A stretch of 64,000 nucleotides of DNA, from positions 1,020,400-1,084,399 of the forward strand of contig NZ_RJSG01000002.1 in NCBI RefSeq assembly GCF_003725775.1, read 5' to 3'. Under the pieces are notes generated by a model. It was not told the DNA's origin, did no database searches, and saw only the letters and a list, made by a program, of their open reading frames with translations. This document shows, in pieces, positions 8,367 through 15,463 of this stretch. The stretch's first letter is position 1; each line of letters starts with the position of its first letter. The DNA comes from Nocardioides marmorisolisilvae. GTDB taxonomy: Bacteria > Actinomycetota > Actinomycetes > Propionibacteriales > Nocardioidaceae. The translations under genes and the position numbers were made by a program.

Positions 8367-9335
8367 ATGGCCCAGGCAGCGAGCTTCGACTGGACGCTGC
8401 CCAGGTTCCGGCACGCGATCTGGCGGCTGATCGTCTCGACGGTGGCCATCTGCATGCGCAACCGGGTCACCGGCCTCGCGGCCGAGGCGGCCTTCTTCGC
8501 ACTGCTCTCGCTGCCGCCGCTGATCTTCGCGCTGGCCGGCTCCATCGGCTACGTCTTCGCGCAGTTCAGCGACACCCGGATCGACGAGGTGCGCAACAAG
8601 GTCCTCGACCTCTCCGGCCAGGCGCTCACCCCGGACACCGTGCACGACATCATCCGGCCGACGCTGAACGACGTGCTCTCCGGCGGTCGCTACGACGTGA
8701 TCTCGGTCGGCTTCGTCCTCGCACTCTGGTCGGGCTCGCGGGCACTCAACGTCTTCGTCGACACCATCACGATCATGTACGGGCTCGGCGACGTCCGCGG
8801 CATCATCCGCACCCGCGCGCTCTCGTTCCTGCTCTACATCCTCGGCATGCTCACCGGCGTCATCACCTTGCCGCTGGTGCTCGCCGGCCCGAGCCTGGTC
8901 AACGAAGCGCTGCCGGACAGCATGGACTGGCTCTTCCACCTGTACTGGCCGATCGTGCTGGTGCTCTCGGTCTGCTTCCTCACCACGCTGTACCACGTCT
9001 CGGTGCCGGTCCGGACGGCCTGGCGGTACAACGTCCCGGGTGCCGTGTTCACGCTGTTCTGCTGGATCGTCGGGTCGGCGGTGCTCCGCTGGACCCTGGT
9101 CGCGACCGCGAAGAACTCCACCTCGATCTACGGCCCGCTCTCCACGCCGATCGCGGTCCTGCTCTGGCTCTACCTGCTCTCCATCGCCGTGCTGATCGGC
9201 GCTGCGCTGAACGCGGCCTTCGACCAGATCTGGCCGCAGAAGGAGATCACCACCGCCCGCTCGGAGCTGCGCAACCGCCTCTCCCTGGATGCGGTGCTCC
9301 CGTGGCGGAGTCCAACGGACGATACGGACGAATAA
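8367..9335 (+). CDS. YihY/BrkB family inner-membrane protein
   Basis: 322 residues with about six hydrophobic segments, the family arrangement. Seen: AAEAAFFALLSLPPLIFALAG near residue 50 (the conserved AxxAAFFxxLSLxPL signature) and STPIAVLLWLYLLSIAVLIGAALNA near the C-terminus (the conserved PIAxLLWLYLxAxxxLxGAxxNA signature; written here only as family pattern). Members are often called virulence factor BrkB or ribonuclease BN, the latter an old misassignment; the actual role, possibly transport, is unsettled. TACGGT lies seven bases upstream of the ATG, so the transcript is probably near-leaderless. Confidence 0.88.
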   Translation: MAQAASFDWTLPRFRHAIWRLIVSTVAICMRNRVTGLAAEAAFFALLSLPPLIFALAGSIGYVFAQFSDTRIDEVRNKVLDLSGQALTPDTVHDIIRPTLNDVLSGGRYDVISVGFVLALWSGSRALNVFVDTITIMYGLGDVRGIIRTRALSFLLYILGMLTGVITLPLVLAGPSLVNEALPDSMDWLFHLYWPIVLVLSVCFLTTLYHVSVPVRTAWRYNVPGAVFTLFCWIVGSAVLRWTLVATAKNSTSIYGPLSTPIAVLLWLYLLSIAVLIGAALNAAFDQIWPQKEITTARSELRNRLSLDAVLPWRSPTDDTDE

Positions 9336-9374
9336 TCCGGTGCGGCACCCCCGGGACGGCCTTACATTGGAGGC

Positions 9375-9407
9375 GTGACTACCCGTTTCCGGCACGGGCG
9401 CGGATGA
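9375..9407 (+). CDS. Possible leaderless 10-codon upstream ORF
   Basis: TACATT (9363-9368) is followed by six bases and GTG at 9375, the same leaderless geometry as many genes here. The GTG opens a 10-codon frame (MTTRFRHGRG) whose TGA overlaps the ATG of the next gene (ATGA at 9404-9407). It is out of frame with that gene, so it would act as a translated mini-ORF coupled to it. Supported only by promoter geometry and the overlap. Confidence 0.35.
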   Translation: MTTRFRHGRG

Positions 9408-9676
9408 GCGCCCAGCGTGTCGCCCGCCTCGACCCCTGGGTCGGGTGCGTCCTCGCCTGCGAGACCGGGATCGCACGCGTGCTCACCGACCGAGGTGAGA
9501 TCAGAGCCAGCTACGGCGGCTCGATGCTCTGCCGCATCGCGCGCGACCGCGGCTGCGCGGCGTCCCCGGGCGACTGGGTGGTGCTGCGGCGCTGGCCGGA
9601 CAACCGGGTCACCATCGAAGACGTCTGGGTGCAGTCCGCGCAGGTAGCCGACGTCATCCGGCTGCACCCGAACTGA
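9404..9676 (+). CDS. Small OB-fold (RsgA N-terminus-like) protein
   Basis: 90 residues from ATG 9404. The pattern RVLTDRGEIRASYGGSML...ASPGDWVVLRRWPDN...IEDVW resembles the N-terminal OB-fold of ribosome-assembly GTPase RsgA, but the GTPase domain is absent. Stand-alone proteins like this occur in actinobacteria, often near K+ channels or regulators; function unknown, RNA or ribosome binding is a guess. No clear Shine-Dalgarno precedes ATG 9404, which fits translation coupled to the upstream mini-ORF. Confidence 0.7.
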   Translation: MSAQRVARLDPWVGCVLACETGIARVLTDRGEIRASYGGSMLCRIARDRGCAASPGDWVVLRRWPDNRVTIEDVWVQSAQVADVIRLHPN

Positions 9677-9678
9677 CC

Positions 9679-9703
9679 CGACCCCGGTGAACCACCGGGG
9701 TCG
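9679..9703 (+). terminator. Stem-loop terminator
   Basis: 10-bp perfect stem CGACCCCGGT / ACCGGGGTCG with a 5-base loop, starting two bases after the preceding stop. No T-run follows, as is common in actinobacteria. Confidence 0.6.
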
Positions 9704-9742
9704 CTGCGCGTCTGCTCACACCCCGCGTGCCATGCTCTGCCT

Positions 9743-10093
9743 GTGGGAAACGTGACCCTGCCGACCCCGGTCTTCGTCGCCGGTGGCGCACTCTGCCTGG
9801 TGGCCGGGTACCTGATCGGGACCGTGGCCGGACCGGACACCCCGCACCGGACCACCGCGACCGTGGTCAGCTTCGACTCCAAGACCTCCCAGCTGTGCCT
9901 GGAGGGGGACTCGGTGAAGAACGAGAAGGACGTCGACGCCAACGGCGTGCTGTGCGGCACCTGGAGCCACTCGGTGGACGCCACCAAGCCGCGCAAGGGT
10001 GACACCTTCCGCTTCGTCTCGATGGACACCTCGGGTGTGAAGGGCTCCGAGCCGCGGAGCGCCACCGTCATCTACGGCACCGTCGAGCGGTAG
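9743..10093 (+). CDS. Membrane-anchored hypothetical protein
   Basis: 116 residues. One N-terminal hydrophobic segment (residues 8-28, VFVAGGALCLVAGYLIGTVAG) is followed by about 88 polar residues predicted outside the cell. Two cysteines (LCLEGD and LCGTW) about 25 residues apart could form a disulfide. The repeated theme TATVVSFDS...KGDTFRFVSMD suggests a small beta fold. I recognise no family. GTG 9743 is six bases after CATGCT. Nine bases separate its stop from the channel gene, so the two may be co-transcribed. Confidence 0.65.
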   Translation: MGNVTLPTPVFVAGGALCLVAGYLIGTVAGPDTPHRTTATVVSFDSKTSQLCLEGDSVKNEKDVDANGVLCGTWSHSVDATKPRKGDTFRFVSMDTSGVKGSEPRSATVIYGTVER

Positions 10094-10102
10094 CGGGAGG
10101 AC

Positions 10103-11200
10103 GTGGCCGTGCCGGACCTGGAGTCCAAGCTCGTTCCGGGACAGCTCAAGCTGCCGGTCTCGACGCGCTCGCCCTGGTGGGAGCTGGGTCGCCGGTTGCT
10201 GATGGCGCTCGGCATCCTCGCCTTCACGGTGCTGCTGGTCTACCTGGACCGGTACCACTACCGCGACAGCGCCCACCCGGGCGACAAGGCGATCGACCTG
10301 ACCGACGCCATCTACTACACGACCGTCACGCTGAGCACGACCGGGTACGGCGACATCGCGCCGGTCACCGAGCACACCAGGCTGATCAACGCCTTCGTGA
10401 TCACCCCGCTGCGCATCGCGTTCCTGGTCCTGTTGATCGGCACCACGCTCGAGGTCCTGGCCAACCAGGGTCGCGAGCTGTTCCGCAACGCCCGGTGGAG
10501 GAAGCACATGGAGCAGCACATCGTCCTGATCGGCTACGGCACCAAGGGCCGCAGCGCCGTCGACACCTTGACGAACAACGGTGTCGACAAGGAGCAGATC
10601 GTCATCGTCGACCCGAGCAGCATCGCGCTGGGGGAGGCGCACGCCAACGGGCTGGCCGTGGTCACCGGGGATGCCAGCCGGCGCGAGGTACTCCGTCGTG
10701 CCGGCGTCGAGCGCGCCCAGCAGGTGATCATCACGACCCCGCGCGACGACACCACCGTGCTGGCCACGCTGACCGTGCGCCAGCTCAACCCGCAGGCCTA
10801 CATCGTGGCCGCGGTCCGGGAGCAGGACAACGTCCCGCTGGTGCGGCAGAGCGGCGCCGACTCGGTCATCACCTCCTCCGAGGCGGTCGGCCGGCTCGTC
10901 GGGCTCTCCTCGATCTCCCCGCCGCTGGCGTCGGTGCTGGAGGACCTGCTCACCTACGGCGAGGGCCTGGAGGTCGCCGAGCGCGAGCTCCTGGTCAGCG
11001 AGGTCGGCAAGGCGCCGCAGAGCCTGCCGGACCAGGTCATCGCGGTGCTGCGGGACGAGAAGGTCTACCGCTACTTCGACCCGACGGTGACCCAGCTCGC
11101 CCGCGGCGACAAGCTGGTCGTCGTACGGCCGTCCAAGGAGCTCCCGTGGGCACCCCGACCCGGGACCCACGGCGAGGCTGTCGCCGACGAGGGCGACTGA
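10103..11200 (+). CDS. Two-TM potassium channel with RCK (TrkA-N/TrkA-C) domains
   Basis: 365 residues. Two membrane segments (about 32-48 and 92-115) flank a pore loop with the K+ selectivity filter TTGYGD at 79-84. A cytoplasmic NAD-binding RCK domain follows (IVLIGYGTKGRSAVDTL, the GxGxxG nucleotide loop, about 140-155), then a TrkA-C-like tail (KVYRYFDPTVTQLARGDKLVVV). This is the standard KtrA-gated MthK-like layout, a ligand-gated K+ channel. Start GTG 10103 is preceded by GGGAGGA. The gene follows the small membrane protein by 9 bases. Confidence 0.9.
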   Translation: MAVPDLESKLVPGQLKLPVSTRSPWWELGRRLLMALGILAFTVLLVYLDRYHYRDSAHPGDKAIDLTDAIYYTTVTLSTTGYGDIAPVTEHTRLINAFVITPLRIAFLVLLIGTTLEVLANQGRELFRNARWRKHMEQHIVLIGYGTKGRSAVDTLTNNGVDKEQIVIVDPSSIALGEAHANGLAVVTGDASRREVLRRAGVERAQQVIITTPRDDTTVLATLTVRQLNPQAYIVAAVREQDNVPLVRQSGADSVITSSEAVGRLVGLSSISPPLASVLEDLLTYGEGLEVAERELLVSEVGKAPQSLPDQVIAVLRDEKVYRYFDPTVTQLARGDKLVVVRPSKELPWAPRPGTHGEAVADEGD

Positions 11201-11210
11201 TCCAGGAAAG

Positions 11211-11378
11211 TCACCCCGCGTCGTCGCCGGTGATCGCCGGCTCCGGGTCGACCACCTGCCAGTCCGCGGCCCAGCCGGGAACCCAGACGGGCTCGGGCGC
11301 CGGCTTCTCGGCGCGCTGCCACCAGCGTCGCTTCGGCGACCGGTGCTTCGGCCCCGCCGAGGCAGTCTCGGACGTCAT
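11211..11378 (-). CDS. Small conserved-looking protein rich in Lys/Trp/Pro
   Basis: 55 residues from ATG 11378, preceded by the strong site GGGGGAAG. The N-terminal third is basic (PKHRSPKRRWWQRAEKP) and the rest is acidic with a WVPGWAADWQVVDPEP core. It converges on the potassium channel with 10 bases between stops. I recognise no family; the good ribosome site and the clean charge segregation argue that it is real. Confidence 0.5.
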   Translation of the reverse strand: MTSETASAGPKHRSPKRRWWQRAEKPAPEPVWVPGWAADWQVVDPEPAITGDDAG

Positions 11379-11428
11379 CGTTCTTCCCCCTGTCGGTGCC
11401 GGTCCCCAGGTGGTTCTCGCGGCCCGAC

Positions 11429-11492
11429 CCCTGTTGCCGACGTGCCGCCCCGGGGCTTCGGGCCCGGGGCGGCACGGATGCGGACAACAGGG
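11429..11492. other. Extended hairpin in divergent intergenic region
   Basis: Inner arms at 11441-11454 and 11463-11476 form a 14-bp perfect stem (CGTGCCGCCCCGGG) around an 8-base GC-rich loop. Outer arms CCCTGTTG (11429-11436) and CAACAGGG (11485-11492) add eight more pairs across a small internal loop. The 364-base gap 11379-11742 contains this and the promoter of the STAS gene, nothing else I can support. It could be a terminator, a structured RNA or a cruciform. Confidence 0.45.
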
Positions 11493-11674
11493 CCGCATGA
11501 CGGGTTCGCACCCGGCTCGACCGGACGAGCAGCACTCTGGGGAAATGCAGCTCGTTGGCCTCGCGGGGGAATCATGGCGTTATGCGGGTCTCTCACCCCA
11601 TAGTCAATCAGGACCATTTCTGGAGAGGCGTTCCGAAACTGATCCGTCGAGACGAGTCCGATCGGCCGCTCGTG

Positions 11675-11699
11675 GTTTAACGGGCACCGGCGTGGGTAA
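11675..11699 (+). promoter_or_regulatory. SigB/SigF-type promoter of the STAS-hemerythrin operon
   Basis: GTTTAA (11675-11680), 13-base spacer, GGGTAA (11694-11699). This matches the general-stress sigma consensus GTTTAA-N13-15-GGGWAW. It lies 43 bases upstream of the STAS start and the sigma factor gene of this class is 0.9 kb downstream. Confidence 0.75.
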
Positions 11700-11742
11700 C
11701 CGCTGGGACGAGGCTGCCCACATGGGCGCACCGAGGAGGACC

Positions 11743-12075
11743 ATGGACCTGACGCTGGGCGTCAACGACGTGGCCGGCCGGGCCGTGATCCGGGTCGGCG
11801 GGGACGTCGACATCGACACCGCCCCTGCGTTGCGCTCTGCGGTCGTCGACCTGCTCGAGGACGGCCGTCGCGACATCGTCGTCGACGTCAGTGCCGTCGA
11901 CTTCATCGACTCCACGGGGCTCGGGGTGCTGGTCGGCGCGTTGAAGGACACCCAGAGCCGTCAGGGCACGCTCGAGCTGATCTGCACCCAGCGCAAGATG
12001 CTCGGGCTGCTCCGCCTGACCGGGCTCGACGAGGCGTTCACCGTTCACGAGGCGGACATCGCCGGGACCGGGTGA
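11743..12075 (+). CDS. STAS-domain anti-anti-sigma factor
   Basis: 110 residues, one STAS domain. Seen: the strand-rich start LTLGVNDVAGRAVIRVGGDVD and the conserved phosphorylation loop VDFIDSTGLGVLVGAL, with the target Ser in DST (about residue 58). SpoIIAA/RsbV-type proteins bind and sequester an anti-sigma kinase when unphosphorylated, releasing the sigma factor. A SigF-type sigma gene nearby is the likely ultimate target, but no RsbW-type kinase lies in the window. Start ATG 11743 follows GAGGAGGA. Confidence 0.88.
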   Translation: MDLTLGVNDVAGRAVIRVGGDVDIDTAPALRSAVVDLLEDGRRDIVVDVSAVDFIDSTGLGVLVGALKDTQSRQGTLELICTQRKMLGLLRLTGLDEAFTVHEADIAGTG

Positions 12076-12557
12076 GGCCGGTGCAGTCAGACGCCGAGCG
12101 GACCGACGCGATCGCGGTGCTGGCCGAGGACCACCGCCGGATGCGGACCTTGTTCGACGAGTTCGAGAACCTGCCGCCGACGGCGTACGTGCGCAAGAGC
12201 AAGGTCGCCGCGCAGATGATCGACCTGATCACCGTGCACGCCTTCATCACCCGTGAGGTCCTCTACCCGCGGCTCACCTCGCTGATCCCGGAGATCGAGC
12301 TCGAAGGGCTCTACGACCAGCACAGCCGGGCCGAGCAGATCGCCTCCGACCTGTGGACCATGCGACCCGAGGACGGGCGCTTCGCCGACAGAGCAACGGC
12401 ACTGATCGCGCAGCTCCGCCTGCACCTGGGCGCCCAGGAGGACGTCTGGTTCCCGCGCATCGTCGACGAGCTCGAGCCGGCGACGCTGGACGCCATCGGC
12501 GTCGAGCTGGTCCGGGCCCGCCGGCGGGCGCCGGCGAGCCCCCAGGTCAGCGGCTAG
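12072..12557 (+). CDS. Hemerythrin-domain protein
   Basis: 161 residues. Seen: iron-ligand positions in LAEDHRRMRTLFDEFE, VHAFITREVLYP, LYDQHSRAEQIASDL and LRLHLGAQEDVWFP, the HHExxE pattern of a non-haem diiron four-helix bundle. Such proteins bind O2, NO or peroxide and often act in oxidative stress. The GTG start at 12072 overlaps the TGA of the STAS gene, so the two are co-translated and would share the SigF-type promoter. The stop overlaps the convergent sigma factor stop by 4 bases (CTAG). Confidence 0.85.
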   Translation: MRPVQSDAERTDAIAVLAEDHRRMRTLFDEFENLPPTAYVRKSKVAAQMIDLITVHAFITREVLYPRLTSLIPEIELEGLYDQHSRAEQIASDLWTMRPEDGRFADRATALIAQLRLHLGAQEDVWFPRIVDELEPATLDAIGVELVRARRRAPASPQVSG

Positions 12558-13372
12558 GCCGCTTGGCCCAGGATCGAGTCGCGCAGCTGGGCCAGCACCC
12601 GGTTGAGGATGCGGGAGACCTGCATCTGCGAGACGCCCACCTGCTCACCGATCTGCTGCTGGGTGAGGCCCTCGACGAACCGCAGTCGCAGCACGGTCCG
12701 GTCGCGCTCGCCCAGGCCACGGATCGCCGGTCCGAGGACCAGCCGCGCCTCGGCGCTGGCGAACTGCGGGTCCCACGACCCGAGATCGGCCTGCACTGAT
12801 CTCTCCGACCCGCCGTCCACCGGGACCGGGGCGTCGAGGGAGTACGGCGTGAAGCAGCTGTCGACCGAGGTCGCCTCGAGGACCTCGTCGATCTCGACCT
12901 CGAGCTCGTCGGCGATCTCGCGCACCGAGGGGGAGCGCTGCAGGCGTTGCACCAGCTCGGCCTCCGCTGCGCGGATGTGAGCCTGGAGCTCCTGGATGCG
13001 CCGCGGGGGACGGACGGTCCAGCCGGCGTCGCGGAAGTGCTTGCGCAGCTCGCCGCGGATCGTCGGGATGGCGTACGCCGCGAAGCTCGTCGAGCGCTCG
13101 GGGGAGAACCCGCGCGCCGCCTTGAGCAGACCGAGGCTGGCGACCTGCTGCAGGTCCTCGATCGCGATGCCACGGCCTGCATAGCGGTTGGCCAGGTAGC
13201 GGGCGAGGGGGAGGTTGAGCTCGACGGCCCGGTCACGGGCGGTCTTGCGGGTGAGGTCGTCGCCGGCTGCCGCCTCCACCAGGAGGTCGACCGTGACGCG
13301 GTCACGTTCGGCGTTGCTCAGGTGGTGCACCTGGTCGTCTGTCAGGGATGTCGTGCCGGATGCGGTTGTCAC
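12554..13372 (-). CDS. sigF: RNA polymerase sigma factor, SigB/SigF/SigG family
   Basis: 272 residues. Regions in order: sigma2 (LPLARYLANRYAGRGIAIEDLQQVASLGLLKAA split across residues 55-90, with the DLxQxxxxGLLKA core), sigma3 (about 120-170, LQRSPSVREIADEL) and sigma4 (about 215-265, helix-turn-helix LTQQQIGEQVGVSQMQVSRIL). This is the general-stress/sporulation SigB-SigF branch. The gene's own upstream region carries a promoter of the class it should recognise, suggesting autoregulation. Start GTG 13372 follows GAGAGGG. The gene name is by family, not by proven orthology. Confidence 0.9.
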   Translation of the reverse strand: MTTASGTTSLTDDQVHHLSNAERDRVTVDLLVEAAAGDDLTRKTARDRAVELNLPLARYLANRYAGRGIAIEDLQQVASLGLLKAARGFSPERSTSFAAYAIPTIRGELRKHFRDAGWTVRPPRRIQELQAHIRAAEAELVQRLQRSPSVREIADELEVEIDEVLEATSVDSCFTPYSLDAPVPVDGGSERSVQADLGSWDPQFASAEARLVLGPAIRGLGERDRTVLRLRFVEGLTQQQIGEQVGVSQMQVSRILNRVLAQLRDSILGQAA

Positions 13373-13438
13373 TAGGGAGACCCTCTCGGGAGACCTGCGT
13401 GAGACGTGGCGGCTTGTTGGACCACGCGCCCCGGGTAC

Positions 13439-13465
13439 CTACCCGCGGCGAGATGCCGCCTAAAC
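13439..13465 (-). promoter_or_regulatory. SigB/SigF-type promoter of the sigma factor gene
   Basis: On the minus strand GTTTAG (13465-13460), 15-base spacer, GGGTAG (13444-13439), about 66 bases upstream of the sigma gene start. Just upstream of it is TATCAGCCG, half of a palindrome found before the surface-protein gene at 17746. Confidence 0.7.
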
Positions 13466-13607
13466 CAAACGGCTGATATTTGTCGTCATCCGTTCGGGTG
13501 ACGCATCGGATCCGGCCCATCGGGCAGTGCCACACCAAGGGTCGGAGTCATGCGCGTGGTTCTGCCTCCAGGTCCCGGCGTTGAAATTGAACAGCGCCGG
13601 GGCCGCC

Positions 13608-14297
13608 TCAGGCCTCGAGGTCAGGGAGTGTGCCGTTCTCGATGACGAGCTCCGCCACCGTGCGCAGCTTGATGTTCTGCGCCTGGGAGAACCGCCGGAG
13701 CACGGCGAAGGAGCGGCTGGCATCGAGGTCGAAGCGCTCCATCAGGATGCCCTGGGCCTGGCCGATCAGCGTGCGGCCCTCGACCGCTTCCTTGAGGTTG
13801 TCCCGCTCGCGGACGGTCATCAGGGTCGCGGCCGCGTGGCTGGCGAAGACCACCGCGGTGTCGCGGTCGTCGGCGGAGTACTCGCGCGTCTCGGTGGCGT
13901 AGAGGTTCAGCGCACCGATGGTGCTGCCACCGATCGAGAGCCGGGCGGCCAGCAGGCTCCCGAATCCCATCGCCGCCGCCTTCGGGCCCCAGTTCGGGTA
14001 CCGCGGATCGCGGGCCAGGTCGTTGGAGACGAACGTCTCCTCCTCCCAGGCCGCTTCGACGCACGGGCCCTCACCGAGCTGGTACTGGAGCTGGTCGGCC
14101 TCGCTGACCAGCGGCCCGGTCGGAGCCAGGGTCTCGAACGAACCGCCTGAGCGGAACACGGTCAGGCCGGCGTGCTGGCAGTCGAGCGTCTCGCAGGCCA
14201 GCGCCACCACGCCCTCCGCCGTCTCGGCGAGGTCGTCGTCGCTCACCGCAAGCGCCGCGAGGGCACGCAGCGTCTCCAGGATCGAGGACTCAGTCAC
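13608..14297 (-). CDS. GAF-ANTAR antiterminator regulator
   Basis: 229 residues. N-terminal GAF domain (about 15-160; LGEGPCVEAAWEEETFVSNDLARDPRYP is its typical middle, here split) senses a small ligand. C-terminal ANTAR domain (about 165-225; EAVEGRTLIGQAQGILMER then the AQNIKLRTVAELVIE helix) binds paired RNA hexaloops and prevents termination. Such GAF-ANTAR proteins are abundant in actinobacteria. Start GTG 14297 sits six bases after a TAGGCT -10 on the minus strand, so it is probably leaderless. No dual-hairpin target was found nearby. Confidence 0.9.
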   Translation of the reverse strand: MTESSILETLRALAALAVSDDDLAETAEGVVALACETLDCQHAGLTVFRSGGSFETLAPTGPLVSEADQLQYQLGEGPCVEAAWEEETFVSNDLARDPRYPNWGPKAAAMGFGSLLAARLSIGGSTIGALNLYATETREYSADDRDTAVVFASHAAATLMTVRERDNLKEAVEGRTLIGQAQGILMERFDLDASRSFAVLRRFSQAQNIKLRTVAELVIENGTLPDLEA

Positions 14298-14331
14298 TGT
14301 CCGAGCCTAGGGCTTCGCCGGGCGGCGCGCA

Positions 14332-14357
14332 GTTTCGGGTCGAAGACCGCTGGGTAC
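14332..14357 (+). promoter_or_regulatory. SigB/SigF-type promoter of GPGG small protein
   Basis: GTTTCG, 14-base spacer, GGGTAC, ending 26 bases before the ATG at 14384. Same architecture as the other three promoters in this block. Confidence 0.65.
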
Positions 14358-14383
14358 TCCCGGCTCGAACAAGGAGGCCCTTG

Positions 14384-14527
14384 ATGCTGTATTTCCTGCT
14401 CTGGCTGGCTGCCGTGATCCTCGTGGTCACCGGCATCGTCCGTCTCGTCCGCGGCGACGTCCTGGTGGGCGTCGTCCTCATCATCGTCGGGCTGCTCGTC
14501 GGCCCAGGCGGCGTCAGCATCTTCTAG
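14384..14527 (+). CDS. GPGG-motif small membrane protein
   Basis: 47 residues with two hydrophobic segments (about 2-18 and 25-40) separated by a short basic turn RLVRGD, ending in GPGGVSIF. This matches the family of tiny GPGG-motif membrane proteins common in actinobacteria; function unknown. ATG 14384 follows AAGGAGG, an excellent ribosome site. It is driven by a stress-type promoter, so a role in envelope stress is a fair inference. Confidence 0.85.
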   Translation: MLYFLLWLAAVILVVTGIVRLVRGDVLVGVVLIIVGLLVGPGGVSIF

Positions 14528-14549
14528 GTACCCGACGGAACCCGGCGCT

Positions 14550-14574
14550 GTTTGAGGGCGTCGGATCCGGGTAC
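14550..14574 (+). promoter_or_regulatory. SigB/SigF-type promoter of DUF6458-like protein
   Basis: GTTTGA, 13-base spacer, GGGTAC, 51 bases before the ATG at 14626. Confidence 0.65.
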
Positions 14575-14625
14575 TGCTGATTCCGGTCAACGTCCCCTGT
14601 CCCTGACCCTGAAAGGAACACCACC

Positions 14626-14823
14626 ATGGCTATCGGTCTTGGAATCGTCCTCATCGCCGCAGGTCTGATCCTGCTTCTCGACGTGGTGAACATCGATCTG
14701 TCAGCGGTCAACGACCACGCGCTCGGCGGCATCCTGCTCGCCGTCGGCATCCTGGCGATCGTGGTCTCGCTGATCGTCAATCAGCAGCGCACCCGGCACA
14801 CCGTCGTCGAAGAACGGCGGTAG
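14626..14823 (+). CDS. DUF6458-like small membrane protein
   Basis: 65 residues. Two membrane segments (IGLGIVLIAAGLILLLDVV and LGGILLAVGILAIVVSLIV) around a central DLSAVNDHALG, then a basic tail. The layout MxIGxGIxLIxxGxIL...DxxxVxxxxxGxIL is that of DUF6458 proteins, of unknown function. GAAAGGAA precedes the ATG. Its SigF-type promoter places it with the stress genes. Confidence 0.8.
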   Translation: MAIGLGIVLIAAGLILLLDVVNIDLSAVNDHALGGILLAVGILAIVVSLIVNQQRTRHTVVEERR

Positions 14824-14828
14824 TCGCG

Positions 14829-15008
14829 GTGTCCGTGCTGCAGGTCGTCCCGGTCGAGACGGCGGTCGAGCACGACTATCTCGCCGAGGTGATCCGGTTG
14901 GTCCCGCAGCACGACCACACCTGGGCCCTTCGGGACACCGAGTACGACAACGGCCTGACCCTGCACCGTTTCGAGTGCGACGGCTGCTCGGCCGTCCGTT
15001 TCACCTGA
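14829..15008 (+). CDS. Small hypothetical protein
   Basis: 59 residues from GTG 14829, five bases after the preceding stop, so probably co-transcribed with the DUF6458-like gene. Seen: an acidic N-terminal half (VETAVEHDYLAEVIRLVPQ), a histidine-rich patch (QHDHTW) and a single CxxC (CDGC) near the end, which hints at metal binding with the histidines. No family recognised. The codon pattern is GC-rich at third positions, supporting a real gene. Confidence 0.6.
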   Translation: MSVLQVVPVETAVEHDYLAEVIRLVPQHDHTWALRDTEYDNGLTLHRFECDGCSAVRFT

Positions 15009-15129
15009 TCTCGGGGGCGGCTGGATCTCGCAGGGGAGATTCCGGCCGTCGGTGCACGCCACCCCGGTCCGAAGGGCCTCTCGGCCCTCGGGCCGGCTCG
15101 ATCACCAGGCTCCTGCGCGGGAACGGCAA

Positions 15130-15160
15130 CGGTCCCTGCCGGTCGAACCGGCAGGGACCG
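15130..15160. terminator. Bidirectional stem-loop terminator
   Basis: 13-bp perfect stem CGGTCCCTGCCGG / CCGGCAGGGACCG with loop TCGAA, between convergent genes ending at 15008 and 15216. The rest of the 207-base gap shows nothing else. Confidence 0.75.
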
Positions 15161-15215
15161 TGTCGAGCTCGAGCTGCCGGGGGATAGGCCACCTCGAGCT
15201 CGCGACCGACCGGCG

Positions 15216-15452
15216 TCAGACCGTCCGGTCGCGTTCACGCCAGGCTCTGAGCCTGGCGAAGATCGCGTCGACCTCGCGCTGGGTGCGGTACACCACCGCC
15301 GGACCGTTCGGCTCTGCGCCGAGTCCGGTGTCGGGGTCCTCCCAGGCCTCCTCCATGCCGGAAATATAGGCACCGCGTGAGTCCGCAATGTCGACAATCC
15401 GGAAATCCTGCGGGAAGTAGGGCCTTTGGTCCCGGCCTCCCGCGTCGTTCAT
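15216..15452 (-). CDS. Hypothetical 78-residue acidic protein
   Basis: Starts ATG 15452, 11 bases after the stop of the large surface protein upstream, so it probably shares its transcript. Sequence features: DQRPYFPQDFRIVDIADSRG, an acidic middle and a C-terminal amphipathic helix (REVDAIFARLRAWRERD). No signal peptide. I recognise no family; it could be a cytoplasmic partner of the neighbouring secreted protein. A GGCAGG site lies just upstream. Confidence 0.55.
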   Translation of the reverse strand: MNDAGGRDQRPYFPQDFRIVDIADSRGAYISGMEEAWEDPDTGLGAEPNGPAVVYRTQREVDAIFARLRAWRERDRTV

Positions 15453-15463
15453 CCTGCCTGCCG

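Noticed and set aside
10177-11700. Upstream extension of the STAS frame through the potassium channel
   Set aside because: The channel is clearly coded in another frame; STAS homology and ribosome site begin at 11743.
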